Assembly (NCBI RefSeq): GCF_013372625.1
Contig: NZ_JABXFD010000665.1
Location: 1-34,789, forward strand
Source: Actinomadura sp. BRA 177
GTDB taxonomy: Bacteria > Actinomycetota > Actinomycetes > Streptosporangiales > Streptosporangiaceae
Direction of reading: 5' to 3'
Length of the DNA stretch: 34,789 nucleotides
The position numbers and the translations under genes were made by a program. The notes beneath the pieces are model-generated. The model worked only from the letters and a program-made list of their open reading frames with translations, did not search any database and was not told the origin of the DNA. Positions 8,348 through 15,459 of this stretch are shown one piece after another (position 1 is the stretch's first letter; each line of letters opens with the position of its first letter).

Positions 8348-9207
8348 GTTCCAAGGTGATGTCGGCCGACGAGGTCGCCGCGTCGCTGGAGAGCGGCATG
8401 ACGGTCGGGATCGGCGGCTGGGGCTCGCGGCGCAAGCCGATGGCGCTCGTCCGGGCGATCCTGCGCTCCCCCGTCACCGACCTGACGGTGGTGGCGTACG
8501 GGGGGCCGGACGTGGGGCTGCTGTGCGCGGCCGGCAAGGTCCGGCGCCTCATCACCGCGTTCGTGACGATGGACTCGATCCCGCTTGAGCCGCACTTCCG
8601 GCAGGCGCGGCAGACCGGGGCCATCGAGCTGACCGAGTACGACGAGGGCATGTTCCTGTTCGGGCTGTACGCGGCGGCGCACCGCCTGCCGTTCCTGCCC
8701 ACCCCGGTCGGGCTCGGCTCGGACGTCCTGAAGGTCAACCCGGAGCTGAAGACGATCCGGTCGCCGTACGAGGACGCGACCGAGCTCGTCGCCGTCCCGG
8801 CCCTGAAGATGGACGTCGCGCTGGTGCACATGAACCGCGCCGACGCGCGCGGCAACGCCCAGTACCTCGGCCCCGACCCGTACATGGACGACCTGTTCGC
8901 CAAGGCCGCCGACCGCACCTACGTTTCCTGCGAGCGGCTGGTCGACACGGCCGACTTCGCCAAGGAGGGGCCGGTGCAGTCGATGCTGATCAGCCGGTCG
9001 CACGTGGCCGGCGTGGTCGAGACGCCGAACGGGGCGCACTTCACCGACTGCGTGCCCGACTTCGGGCGGGACGAGAAGTTCCAGAAGCTCTACGCGCAGT
9101 CGGCGGCCGACCCGGAGAAGTGGGCGGAGTTCACCGAGCGGTTCCTGTCCGGCGACGAGGCCGCCTACCAGGACGCCGTCCGGGTCTGGCGGGAGGAGAA
9201 CCGATGA
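8344..9207 (+). CDS. ipdA: COCHEA-CoA hydrolase subunit IpdA
   Basis: 287 residues, class I CoA-transferase fold, alpha subunit. In mycobacteria and rhodococci IpdAB does not transfer CoA but hydrolytically opens the last steroid ring (ring C) of COCHEA-CoA. Seen: a glycine-rich N-terminal segment (TVGIGGWGSRRKP at 20-32) and the EYDEGM segment at 98-103, which probably holds the residue equivalent to the catalytic glutamate of M. tuberculosis IpdA (Glu105); that alignment is by eye. It starts inside the last codon of echA20 (ATGA overlap) and its stop overlaps the ipdB start the same way, which suggests translational coupling of the two subunits. Confidence 0.92.
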   Translation: MSSKVMSADEVAASLESGMTVGIGGWGSRRKPMALVRAILRSPVTDLTVVAYGGPDVGLLCAAGKVRRLITAFVTMDSIPLEPHFRQARQTGAIELTEYDEGMFLFGLYAAAHRLPFLPTPVGLGSDVLKVNPELKTIRSPYEDATELVAVPALKMDVALVHMNRADARGNAQYLGPDPYMDDLFAKAADRTYVSCERLVDTADFAKEGPVQSMLISRSHVAGVVETPNGAHFTDCVPDFGRDEKFQKLYAQSAADPEKWAEFTERFLSGDEAAYQDAVRVWREENR

Positions 9208-9935
9208 GTGACGTGACGCGCGCTGAGGTGTGCGCGGCGGCGTGCGCCGACCTGTTCCGGGGCGACGGCGAGATCGTCGCGGCGGCGGTGGCGGGTTTCG
9301 TGCCGATGCTGGGGTCGCGGCTGGCGCGGGCCACGTTCGCGCCCGACCTGCTGACCACGGACGGCGGGCCGTCGCTGAGCGCCGAGCCCGTGCCGCTCGG
9401 CCGGTCGGCGGAGACCGTCGAGGGCTGGCTGCCGTTCCGCGACCACCTGTGGCTCGTCCTGAACGGACGGCGGCACGTGGTGATGGGGCCGAGCCAGATC
9501 GACGCGCACGGCAACACCAACATCTCGTGCATCGGCGACTGGGAGCGGCCGACCCGGCAGCTCCTCGGGGTGCGCGGCGGGCCCGGCAACACGCTGCTGA
9601 ACACGACGAGCTACTGGGTGCCGAAGCACTCGACGCGGGTGTTCACCGAGAAGGTCGACATGGTGAGCGGCGTCGGCTGGGACCGGGGCGCGCACGAGAT
9701 CCGCGCCGTCGTGACCAACCTCGCGGTCCTCGACTTCGACACCCCGGACCGGCGGATGCGACTGCGCTCCGTCCACCCCGGTGTGAGCGTCGAGGACGTG
9801 GTGGCCGCCACCGGGTTCGAGCTGGCCGTCCCGGACGAGGTGCCCGAGACGCGGCTGCCGGACGGCGAGGAGCTGCGGATCATGCGCGAGGTCCTCGACC
9901 CGAAGGGGCTGCGCGAGCGAGAGGTCCCGGCCTGA
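9204..9935 (+). CDS. ipdB: COCHEA-CoA hydrolase subunit IpdB
   Basis: 243 residues, beta subunit of the CoA-transferase-like ring C hydrolase. Seen: the GPSQIDAHGNTN segment (about residues 95-106) typical of beta subunits of this fold, then NTTSYWVPKHSTRVFTEKVD, a region characteristic of IpdB-type proteins. It is expected to form a cytoplasmic heterotetramer with IpdA. The ATG at 9204 overlaps the ipdA stop by 4 bp and follows GGGAGGAGAA, a strong ribosome binding site. Its stop TGA shares one base with the ipdC ATG. Part of the echA20-ipdABC operon. Confidence 0.92.
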   Translation: MSDVTRAEVCAAACADLFRGDGEIVAAAVAGFVPMLGSRLARATFAPDLLTTDGGPSLSAEPVPLGRSAETVEGWLPFRDHLWLVLNGRRHVVMGPSQIDAHGNTNISCIGDWERPTRQLLGVRGGPGNTLLNTTSYWVPKHSTRVFTEKVDMVSGVGWDRGAHEIRAVVTNLAVLDFDTPDRRMRLRSVHPGVSVEDVVAATGFELAVPDEVPETRLPDGEELRIMREVLDPKGLREREVPA

Positions 9936-10996
9936 TGGAGCAGCTGCTCGACACTCCGCTGACCCGGCTGACGGGCGTGCGGCATCCCGTCGTCCAGACC
10001 GGTATGGGATGGGTGGCCGGTCCCAAGCTCGTCACGGCCGTGGCGAACGCGGGCGGCCTCGGGATCCTGGCATCGGCGACGATGACGCTCGACCAGCTCG
10101 CCGAGGCGATCCGCGAGGTCAAGGACCGCACGGACGCGCCGTTCGGCGTCAACCTGCGCGCGGACGCCGGGGACGCGGGCGACCGCATCGACCTCCTGAT
10201 CAAGGAGGGCGTGAAGGTCGCCTCGTTCGCGCTGGCGCCGAAGAAGGAGCTGATCGCGAAGCTGAAGGACGCCGGGCTCGTGGTGATTCCGTCGGTCGGC
10301 GCGCGGCGGCACGCGGAGAAGGTCGCCGGCTGGGGCGCGGACGCCGTGCTCGTGCAGGGCGGCGAGGGCGGCGGCCACACCGGCGCCGTCGCCACCACGC
10401 TGCTGCTGCCGCAGGTCGTGGACGCGGTCGACATCCCTGTCATCGCGGCCGGCGGCTTCTTCGACGGCCGCGGCCTCGCCGCGGCACTGTCCTACGGGGC
10501 GGCGGGCGTCGCGATGGGCACCCGGTTCCTGCTGACGTCCGACAGCTCGGTGCCGGACGCGGTCAAGCAGGTCTACCTGAAGACCGGCGAGACCGTCGTG
10601 ACGCGGCAGGTGGACGGCATGCCGCACCGCGTGCTGCGCAGCGAGCTGGTCGACACGCTGGAGAAGTCCGGACGGGTCGGCGGACTGGTGCGGGCGGTGC
10701 GCAACGGCGCCCGGTTCAAGAAGCTGTCCGGGATGTCGTGGCGCGCGATGGTCGCCGACGGTAAGGCGATGAAGCACGGCAAGGACCTGTCGTGGTCGCA
10801 GGTGCTGATGGCCGCGAACACGCCGATGCTGCTGAAGGCCGCCATGGTGGACGGCCGTCCCGACCTGGGCGTGATGGCGTCCGGCCAGGTCGTCGGCGTC
10901 ATCGACGACCTGCCCACGTGCGGTGAGCTGATCGACGCCATCGTGCAGCAGGCCGCCGACGCGATCACCGCCCAGCAGTCCCTGCTGGTGCGTTAG
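9935..10996 (+). CDS. ipdC: IpdC, FMN-dependent NPD/nitronate monooxygenase-family enzyme of HIP degradation
   Basis: 353 residues, a TIM-barrel flavoprotein of the 2-nitropropane dioxygenase family. Seen: GMGWVAGPKLVTAVANAGGLG near the N-terminus and the flavin/phosphate-loop motif QGGEGGGHTG at 141-150, with AAGGFFDGRGLAAAL further on. In M. tuberculosis IpdC acts on the 5-hydroxy/5-oxo HIEC-CoA intermediate just before ring D opening by EchA20; this role is taken from the family and context. The length matches Rv3553. The ATG at 9935 overlaps the ipdB stop. It is the last gene of the operon and converges on a TetR gene with a 4-bp stop-codon overlap (TTAG, 10993-10996), so no separate terminator fits between them. 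Confidence 0.9.
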   Translation: MEQLLDTPLTRLTGVRHPVVQTGMGWVAGPKLVTAVANAGGLGILASATMTLDQLAEAIREVKDRTDAPFGVNLRADAGDAGDRIDLLIKEGVKVASFALAPKKELIAKLKDAGLVVIPSVGARRHAEKVAGWGADAVLVQGGEGGGHTGAVATTLLLPQVVDAVDIPVIAAGGFFDGRGLAAALSYGAAGVAMGTRFLLTSDSSVPDAVKQVYLKTGETVVTRQVDGMPHRVLRSELVDTLEKSGRVGGLVRAVRNGARFKKLSGMSWRAMVADGKAMKHGKDLSWSQVLMAANTPMLLKAAMVDGRPDLGVMASGQVVGVIDDLPTCGELIDAIVQQAADAITAQQSLLVR

Positions 10997-11613
10997 GCGC
11001 GTTCTGCGCCGAGGCCGCGCAGCACGGCCGCCAGTCCCCCGCGGAACTCCTCGTCGGGGCCGATGTGGCGGGCGTGCCGCGCGGTCTCCGCCATATGGGG
11101 GAACTCCTCGGGCGGCAGCGCGGCGATCGCGTCGGTCCCCTCCCCCGCCAGCGGGCCGAGGTGCTCCAGCTGGATGGCCCCGATGATGTAGGCGATCAGC
11201 GCGCGCAGCGCGATGGCCGCGCGCGGCCCGGTGACGCCCGCCTCGGCGAGGAGGCCGGCGACCGCCTCCCCCCAGCACAGCGAGCCGGCCGAGGCGTGCC
11301 GGTGGGTGAGCGTCAGCGGCATGATCGCGGCGTGGGCGCCGAACGCGTCCCGCAGCCTCAGCGCCATGGTCTCGATCCGGACGTCCCACGGCCCCTCCGC
11401 CGGCGGCGTCGGGTCGACCTCCCCGTAGACCAGGTCGACCACGAGCCCTTCCAGTTCCTCGCGGTCGCGCACGTAGCGGTAGAGGGCCATGGTGCTCATT
11501 CCGAGCTCCTTGGCGACGGTGCGCATGGACAGCCCGGCGAGGCCGTCCCGGTCGATGACGGCGAGCGCGGCTCCCGCGAGCTTCCCGGTGCTGAGCGAAC
11601 GTGGTCGAGGCAT
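10993..11613 (-). CDS. TetR family transcriptional regulator
   Basis: 206 residues: an N-terminal helix-turn-helix (roughly 10-55, with LSMRTVAKELGMSTMALYRYVRDREEL) followed by a TetR_C-type ligand-binding domain. The TMALYRYV recognition helix is typical of the TetR/ActII-37 branch. It is transcribed away from the redoxin/methyltransferase pair with 68 bp between start codons; that gap contains several GCGTACGC-type repeats, so self-regulation and control of the neighbours are likely. It is convergent with ipdC and probably unrelated to the steroid genes. The ligand cannot be inferred. Confidence 0.88.
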   Translation of the reverse strand: MPRPRSLSTGKLAGAALAVIDRDGLAGLSMRTVAKELGMSTMALYRYVRDREELEGLVVDLVYGEVDPTPPAEGPWDVRIETMALRLRDAFGAHAAIMPLTLTHRHASAGSLCWGEAVAGLLAEAGVTGPRAAIALRALIAYIIGAIQLEHLGPLAGEGTDAIAALPPEEFPHMAETARHARHIGPDEEFRGGLAAVLRGLGAERA

Positions 11614-11618
11614 GGCGC

Positions 11619-11646
11619 TTGACAGCGTACGGCATACGCTTACGAT
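11619..11646 (+). promoter_or_regulatory. Consensus sigma-70-type promoter for the redoxin gene
   Basis: A perfect -35 hexamer TTGACA (11619-11624) is separated by 16 bp from a -10 TACGAT (11641-11646). Transcription would begin near 11653, leaving a leader of about 30 nt that contains GGGAGG 6 bp before the ATG at 11682. The operator-like repeats listed next cover both the spacer and the -10. Confidence 0.7.
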
Positions 11647-11664
11647 CGTAGGCGTACGCTATAC
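11624..11664. promoter_or_regulatory. Putative TetR operator cluster (GCGTACGC/TACGATCGTA dyads)
   Basis: Three dyads lie in 41 bp: AGCGTA-N5-TACGCT (11624-11640), the perfect 10-mer TACGATCGTA (11641-11650) and GCGTACGC (11652-11659). Taken together, GCATACGC and GCGTACGC flank TACGATCGTA as an imperfect larger dyad. Placement over the -10 and spacer of the redoxin promoter and just upstream of the divergent tetR start fits a repressor site. The assignment to the neighbouring TetR is inferred. Confidence 0.6.
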
Positions 11665-11681
11665 ATCTAAGGGAGGACGCC

Positions 11682-12254
11682 ATGCGTCTCGCACCCGGCT
11701 CCGACGTCCCGGCACGCGAACTGACCCCGGTCAACGGCCCGGCACTCTCCGTGCCCGCCCCGGGCCGGCTCGTCCACCTGCAGTTCCGCCGGTTCGCGGG
11801 CTGCCCGATCTGCAATCTGCACCTGCGCTCGTTCACCGTCCGGCACGCCGAGATCGAGGCCGCCGGAATCCGCGAGGTCGTCGTGTTCCACTCGTCCGCC
11901 GACGAGCTGCGCGAGCATGTCGCCGACCTGCCGTTCGCGGCGATCGGCGACCCGGAGAAGCGGCTGTACGCCGAGTTCGGCGTGGAGTCCGCCCGCCGCG
12001 CGCTGCTCGACCCGCGCGTGTGGTGGACGATCCTGCGCTCCGTCACCGTCGAGACCTGGCGGCTCGCGCGGGGGCGGGCGAAGGCGCCGAAGTCCCGCCC
12101 GGACGGCGGCCGCCTCGGCCTCCCCGCCGACTTCCTGGTCGGCCCCGGCGGCCGCCTCGCGGCCGCCAAGTACGGCGAGCACGCCGGCGACCACTGGAGC
12201 GTCGACGACCTCCTCGCCCTGGCGGCCCAGGCCCCGGCCGAGACGCCGCGATGA
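11682..12254 (+). CDS. Peroxiredoxin-like (AhpC/TSA, thioredoxin-fold) protein
   Basis: 190 residues with a thioredoxin fold of the redoxin class. Seen: FRRFAGCPICNLHLRSF, where the CPIC dithiol at about residues 41-44 takes the place of the peroxidatic/active-site cysteine region, followed by REVVVFHSSADELREHVADLPF and the predicted cis-Pro area AEFGVES. No signal peptide, so it is cytoplasmic. Likely a thiol peroxidase or oxidoreductase; the electron donor and substrate are unknown. It is driven by a near-consensus promoter overlapped by palindromes next to the divergent tetR. Its stop overlaps the start of the methyltransferase reading frame by 4 bp. Confidence 0.8.
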   Translation: MRLAPGSDVPARELTPVNGPALSVPAPGRLVHLQFRRFAGCPICNLHLRSFTVRHAEIEAAGIREVVVFHSSADELREHVADLPFAAIGDPEKRLYAEFGVESARRALLDPRVWWTILRSVTVETWRLARGRAKAPKSRPDGGRLGLPADFLVGPGGRLAAAKYGEHAGDHWSVDDLLALAAQAPAETPR

Positions 12255-12992
12255 GCGCGCTGGACCGCGTCGAGGACGCCGCCCGCTACGACGTGATCGG
12301 CGGCGGCTTCGACACCGCCCTCTTCGCGGCCGCGCGGATCCGTCCCGGCGAGAGCGTGCTCGACATCGGCTGCGGCTACGGCGCCACGACCAGGCACGCG
12401 GCCCGGCTCGCCCGGGAGGGGCGCGTCCTCGGCAACGATGTGGCGGAGCCGCTGCTCGAACAGGCGCGTCTTCGCGGACGAGGAGGGCCTGCGCAACGTG
12501 ATCTTCGAGTCCGGCGACGCGCAGACGCATCCGTTCCCCGCCGGGGAGTTCGACGTGGCGATCAGCCGGTTCGGGGCGATGTTCTTCCGCGACCCGGTGG
12601 CCGCGTTCACGAACGTCCGCCGCGCCCTGCGGGACGGCGGCCGGCTCGCCTTCGCGACCGTCGGCCCGCCGGACGGCAACGACCTGCCGAAGATCATCGC
12701 GTCCGTCCTGCCCGTGCCGGCGGGCGACGTGCATTCCCTGGCCGATCCGGAACGCATCGCCGCCGTTCTCGGCAAGGCCGGATTCGCCGACGTGGGCATC
12801 GAGCCGGTGCAGACCGTCATCGACCTCGGCCCCGACGCGGAGGCGGCCGCGTGCTTCCTCCTCGCATGGGGCGCGGTCGGTGCTGCCGCGGACGAGAACG
12901 CGCGGGCCGCGCTCACCGGCGCCGCCCGCGCGTTCGAGGCTCCGGACGGCGTCCGGCTGCGCAGCACGGCCTGGCTGGTCACCGCGTCCTGA
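12251..12992 (+). pseudogene. SAM-dependent class I methyltransferase, frameshifted
   Basis: The first part reads MSALDRVEDAARYDVI and contains the SAM-binding motif I LDIGCGYGATT; this frame fails after LLEQAR. The rest (VFADEEGLRNVIFESGDAQ through to RLRSTAWLVTAS) continues in another frame up to 12992 and holds the motif-II/III regions FDVAISRFGAMFF and ALRDGGRLAFAT. The break is at 12464-12468, in CAGGCGCGTCTTC; restoring one CG unit (GCGCGCGTC) rejoins the frames and gives a normal-length protein of about 247 residues. So a 2-bp deletion in a CG dinucleotide run is the simplest explanation, either real or an assembly error. The start overlaps the redoxin stop, so the two form an operon. 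Substrate unknown. Confidence 0.82.
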
Positions 12993-13085
12993 CCATCACC
13001 TCCGGACCTCCAATGAAGCGTCGACGACCTTCTCTCCCCGGCCGCGCCTCCTGCACCCACTACTGCGCCTACGCCGGCCCTTGTC

Positions 13086-13472
13086 TCAGCCACGCGGTGG
13101 CCTTGAGCCCGCGATCGGGTCCGAAGGAGGGCCGCCACGCCCGAAGGAGGAGGGCAATGCAATGAACACCGCGAGTGCGTCGAGGCTCGCGCGGCGGACC
13201 GGGCCGCCGACCGTGTCCACGACGATGTCGAAACCGCGCCCGCTGGTGAGGCCCATGACCTCGCCGGGCAGCTTGTCGCGGAGCACGACGTCGTCGTAGC
13301 CGAATTCACGTGCGGTCTCGATCTCGGCGGTGTCGCCCGGCTCGATGCGCGCCACTCGGTCCAGGACCAGGAACGCGGTCGTGCTGTTGGACGGGACGGC
13401 CGCCGCCACGTCCAGCCCGAGGTCCAGTCCGTCGAGCGGCGCGACGAGGTCGGCGGGCGTGACGGCCCGCAT
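13086..13472 (-). pseudogene. Remnant of a medium-chain dehydrogenase/quinone oxidoreductase (MDR)
   Basis: A 128-residue frame resembling the middle of NADPH:quinone-oxidoreductase-type proteins (usually 300-330 residues). Seen: ADLVAPLDGLDLGL and AAAVPSNSTTAFLVLDRV, which normally follow the GroES domain, then EFGYDDVVLRDKL and GFDIVVDTVGGPVRRASLDALA from the cofactor-binding domain. Missing: the whole GroES-like N-terminus, the glycine-rich Rossmann loop between RIEPGDT and AEIETARE, and the C-terminus, replaced by unrelated sequence after DALA. It starts with MRAV, a usual MDR start, fused straight to a downstream segment, so in-frame deletions are likely. The ATG overlaps the aldo/keto reductase stop. 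Probably non-functional. Confidence 0.7.
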
Positions 13473-14476
13473 CAGTAACGCCCCCCGACGGCTGCGGGGA
13501 CGTCGTCCAGCTCGGCCAGGTCGCCCTCGGTGAGGTCCAGGTCTGCGGCGTCGGCGTTGTCGTGCAGGTAACGCTGCTTCTTGGTGCCGGGGATCGGGAT
13601 GACGTGCTCGCCCTGCGCGAGCGTCCAGGCGATGGCGACCTGTGCGGGCGTTGCGCCGTGCCGTTCGGCGACCGCCTTGACGACGTCGACGATGCGCAGG
13701 TTGGCCTTCAGCGCGTCCTCCTGGAAGCGCGGGTTGCCGCCGCGGAAGTCGGTGTCCTCGAAGTCCGCCGACGTGACCGCCCCGGTGAGGAACCCGCGTC
13801 CGAGCGGCGAGTAGGGCACGAACGCGGCGCCGTTGGCGGCGCACCAGGCGACCACGTCGCCAGGTCCCTCCCCGGCGGTGTGGCCGGGCGCCATGCCGGC
13901 CACTCCTCCGGGCGCGCCCATCGCGTCGCGCGTCCACAGCGACAGTTCCGACTGGATCGCGGCGACCGGGTGGATCGCGTGCGCCTCGGCGGCCTGCGCG
14001 ACGCTGACCTCCGACAGGCCCAGCCTGCGGACCTTCCCCGCGGCGACCAGCTCGGCCATCGCGCCCCAGCTGTCGGCCAGCGGCACGTCCGGGTCGACCC
14101 GGTGCAGGTAGTACAGGTCGATCACATCGGTGCCGAGGCGGCGCAGGCTGTCCTCGGCGGACGCCTTCACGTGTTCGGGCGTCCCGTTCCGGACGAGGTT
14201 CCAGGACGTCTTGTCCCCGACGACCAAGCCCGTCTTGGTCGCCAGGACCGCCTCGTCCCGGCGTCCCTTCAACGCGCGGCCGACGAGCGACTCGTTGTGG
14301 CCGTCGCCGTAGGGCTGCGCGGTGTCCAGGAACGTGACGCCAAGGTCGAGGGCCGCCCGGATCAGTGCCACCGACGCCTCGTCATCCCGTTCCGACGCGG
14401 TGTAGGCCCAGCTCATCCCCATGCAGCCCAGCCCGACCGCGCCGACCTGCGTCCCAGCGAATTCACGCGTCCTCAA
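13472..14476 (-). CDS. Aldo/keto reductase
   Basis: 334 residues, a complete NADPH-dependent aldo/keto reductase barrel, cytoplasmic. The catalytic tetrad is visible: Asp51 and Tyr56 (FLDTAQPYGDG), Lys81 (ATKTG) and His125 (YYLHRVD). The cofactor region near the C-terminus reads IPIPGTKKQRYLHDN. It belongs to the AKR group of general aldehyde/ketone reductases; the substrate is unknown. The start is TTG at 14476, chosen because GAGGAGGA lies directly upstream and the conserved N-terminus MRTREFAGTQVGAVGLGCMG begins there. The gene lies just downstream of the XRE-MmyB regulator gene on the same strand, an arrangement often seen where that regulator controls an adjacent oxidoreductase. Confidence 0.88.
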   Translation of the reverse strand: MRTREFAGTQVGAVGLGCMGMSWAYTASERDDEASVALIRAALDLGVTFLDTAQPYGDGHNESLVGRALKGRRDEAVLATKTGLVVGDKTSWNLVRNGTPEHVKASAEDSLRRLGTDVIDLYYLHRVDPDVPLADSWGAMAELVAAGKVRRLGLSEVSVAQAAEAHAIHPVAAIQSELSLWTRDAMGAPGGVAGMAPGHTAGEGPGDVVAWCAANGAAFVPYSPLGRGFLTGAVTSADFEDTDFRGGNPRFQEDALKANLRIVDVVKAVAERHGATPAQVAIAWTLAQGEHVIPIPGTKKQRYLHDNADAADLDLTEGDLAELDDVPAAVGGRY

Positions 14477-14495
14477 GAGTCCTCCTCGATGGTTC

Positions 14496-14504
14496 TCGTT
14501 ACGA
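14496..14504. promoter_or_regulatory. TCGTTACGA element upstream of the aldo/keto reductase
   Basis: TCGT-T-ACGA is a short perfect dyad 20 bp before the aldo/keto reductase start. Its CGTTACGA core recurs immediately upstream of the xre start at 15438-15445. The shared 8-mer in the two promoter positions makes it a candidate site for the XRE-MmyB regulator, but an 8-mer alone is weak evidence. Confidence 0.4.
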
Positions 14505-14583
14505 GGACGATCATGCGGGACGAGTCAGGACCTCGACAGAGTCCGCTCATCATGGGTGTGGCACCACCACCCTGGCGGCCGGC

Positions 14584-15435
14584 TCAGCTCGCGGCGGCCA
14601 TCCCGCGGCGCGCCATCAGCCGTTCGAGCCGCTCCTGCGTGCCGGTGCCGGGCAGCGGGTTGTGCAGCACCAGGTTGCAGCCGGGACGGTCGGCCAGCGG
14701 CAGCAGCGTCCCCTCGAAGATCAGCTCGCCCGCGTCCGGATGCCGGATCCCCTTCACCGCCTGCGTGTTCGCGCTCACGTCGTGGCGGGGCCACAGCTCG
14801 GCGAACTCCGGGCCGACGGCCAGCATGTCCGCGATGAGCCGACCGAACTCCGGGTCGTCGGGGTGGCGGGCGACGTCGGCGCGGAACCGCGCGACGACAT
14901 CGGGCGCCGTCGCGGCCCAATGCGTGTTCATCGACCGGTACCGGACGTTGGTGAAGAACGTGACCAGGCAGTTGTGGTCGGTGTCGCCGTAGCCGAACAC
15001 CTCGCGGGCCGCATCGTTGATCGCGATGAAGTTCCAGTGCCGGTCGCGGACGTAGGCGGGGCGGGGCGACCACGCGTCCAGCACGCGCTGCAGTTCGGGC
15101 GTCACCGGGACGGCCGGGTGGACGTCGGCGCGCGGCGGGTTCAGGCCGGCGAGCAGGTACAGGTGCTCGCGCTCGGCGGTGTCCAGGCGCAGCGCGCGGA
15201 CGATCGCGTCGAGCACGTCGCCGGACACCGTGATGTCACGGCCCTGCTCCAGCCACGTGTACCAGGACACGCCGACCCCTGCGAGGACGGCGACCTCCTC
15301 GCGGCGCAGGCCCGGTGTCCGGCGCCGTCCCCCGTCCGGCATGCCGACGTCGGCGGGGGTGAGCCGGGCGCGGCGCGTCCGCAGGAAGTCGCGCAACTCG
15401 TCGCGGCGGCCGGGGGCGGGGTTGGGGCTGGCCAT
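14584..15435 (-). CDS. XRE family regulator with MmyB-like ligand-binding domain
   Basis: 283 residues. The N-terminal XRE helix-turn-helix (about 40-75) includes PGLRREEVAVLAGVGVSWY and TWLEQGRDI, a signature of MmyB-type regulators. The rest is the MmyB-like PAS-related domain (VLDAWSPRPAYVRDRHWNFI, then AREVFGYG and NCLVTFFTN) thought to bind fatty-acid-like or other small ligands. These regulators commonly control a neighbouring dehydrogenase/reductase, here the aldo/keto reductase downstream on the same strand. The start is ATG at 15435; there are only 24 bp between it and the stop of the upstream CoA transferase gene, and that space holds a GTTA-CGA-TAAC palindrome. Confidence 0.88.
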   Translation of the reverse strand: MASPNPAPGRRDELRDFLRTRRARLTPADVGMPDGGRRRTPGLRREEVAVLAGVGVSWYTWLEQGRDITVSGDVLDAIVRALRLDTAEREHLYLLAGLNPPRADVHPAVPVTPELQRVLDAWSPRPAYVRDRHWNFIAINDAAREVFGYGDTDHNCLVTFFTNVRYRSMNTHWAATAPDVVARFRADVARHPDDPEFGRLIADMLAVGPEFAELWPRHDVSANTQAVKGIRHPDAGELIFEGTLLPLADRPGCNLVLHNPLPGTGTQERLERLMARRGMAAAS

Positions 15436-15437
15436 AC

Positions 15438-15449
15438 CGTTACGATAAC
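15438..15449. promoter_or_regulatory. CGTTACGATAAC palindromic element at the xre start
   Basis: GTTA-CGA-TAAC (15439-15449) is a perfect 4-bp-arm dyad 3 bp upstream of the xre ATG; its CGTTACGA core is shared with 14497-14504. It would suit autoregulation. Weak but position-specific. Confidence 0.4.
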
Positions 15450-15459
15450 CGGCGCCTGC

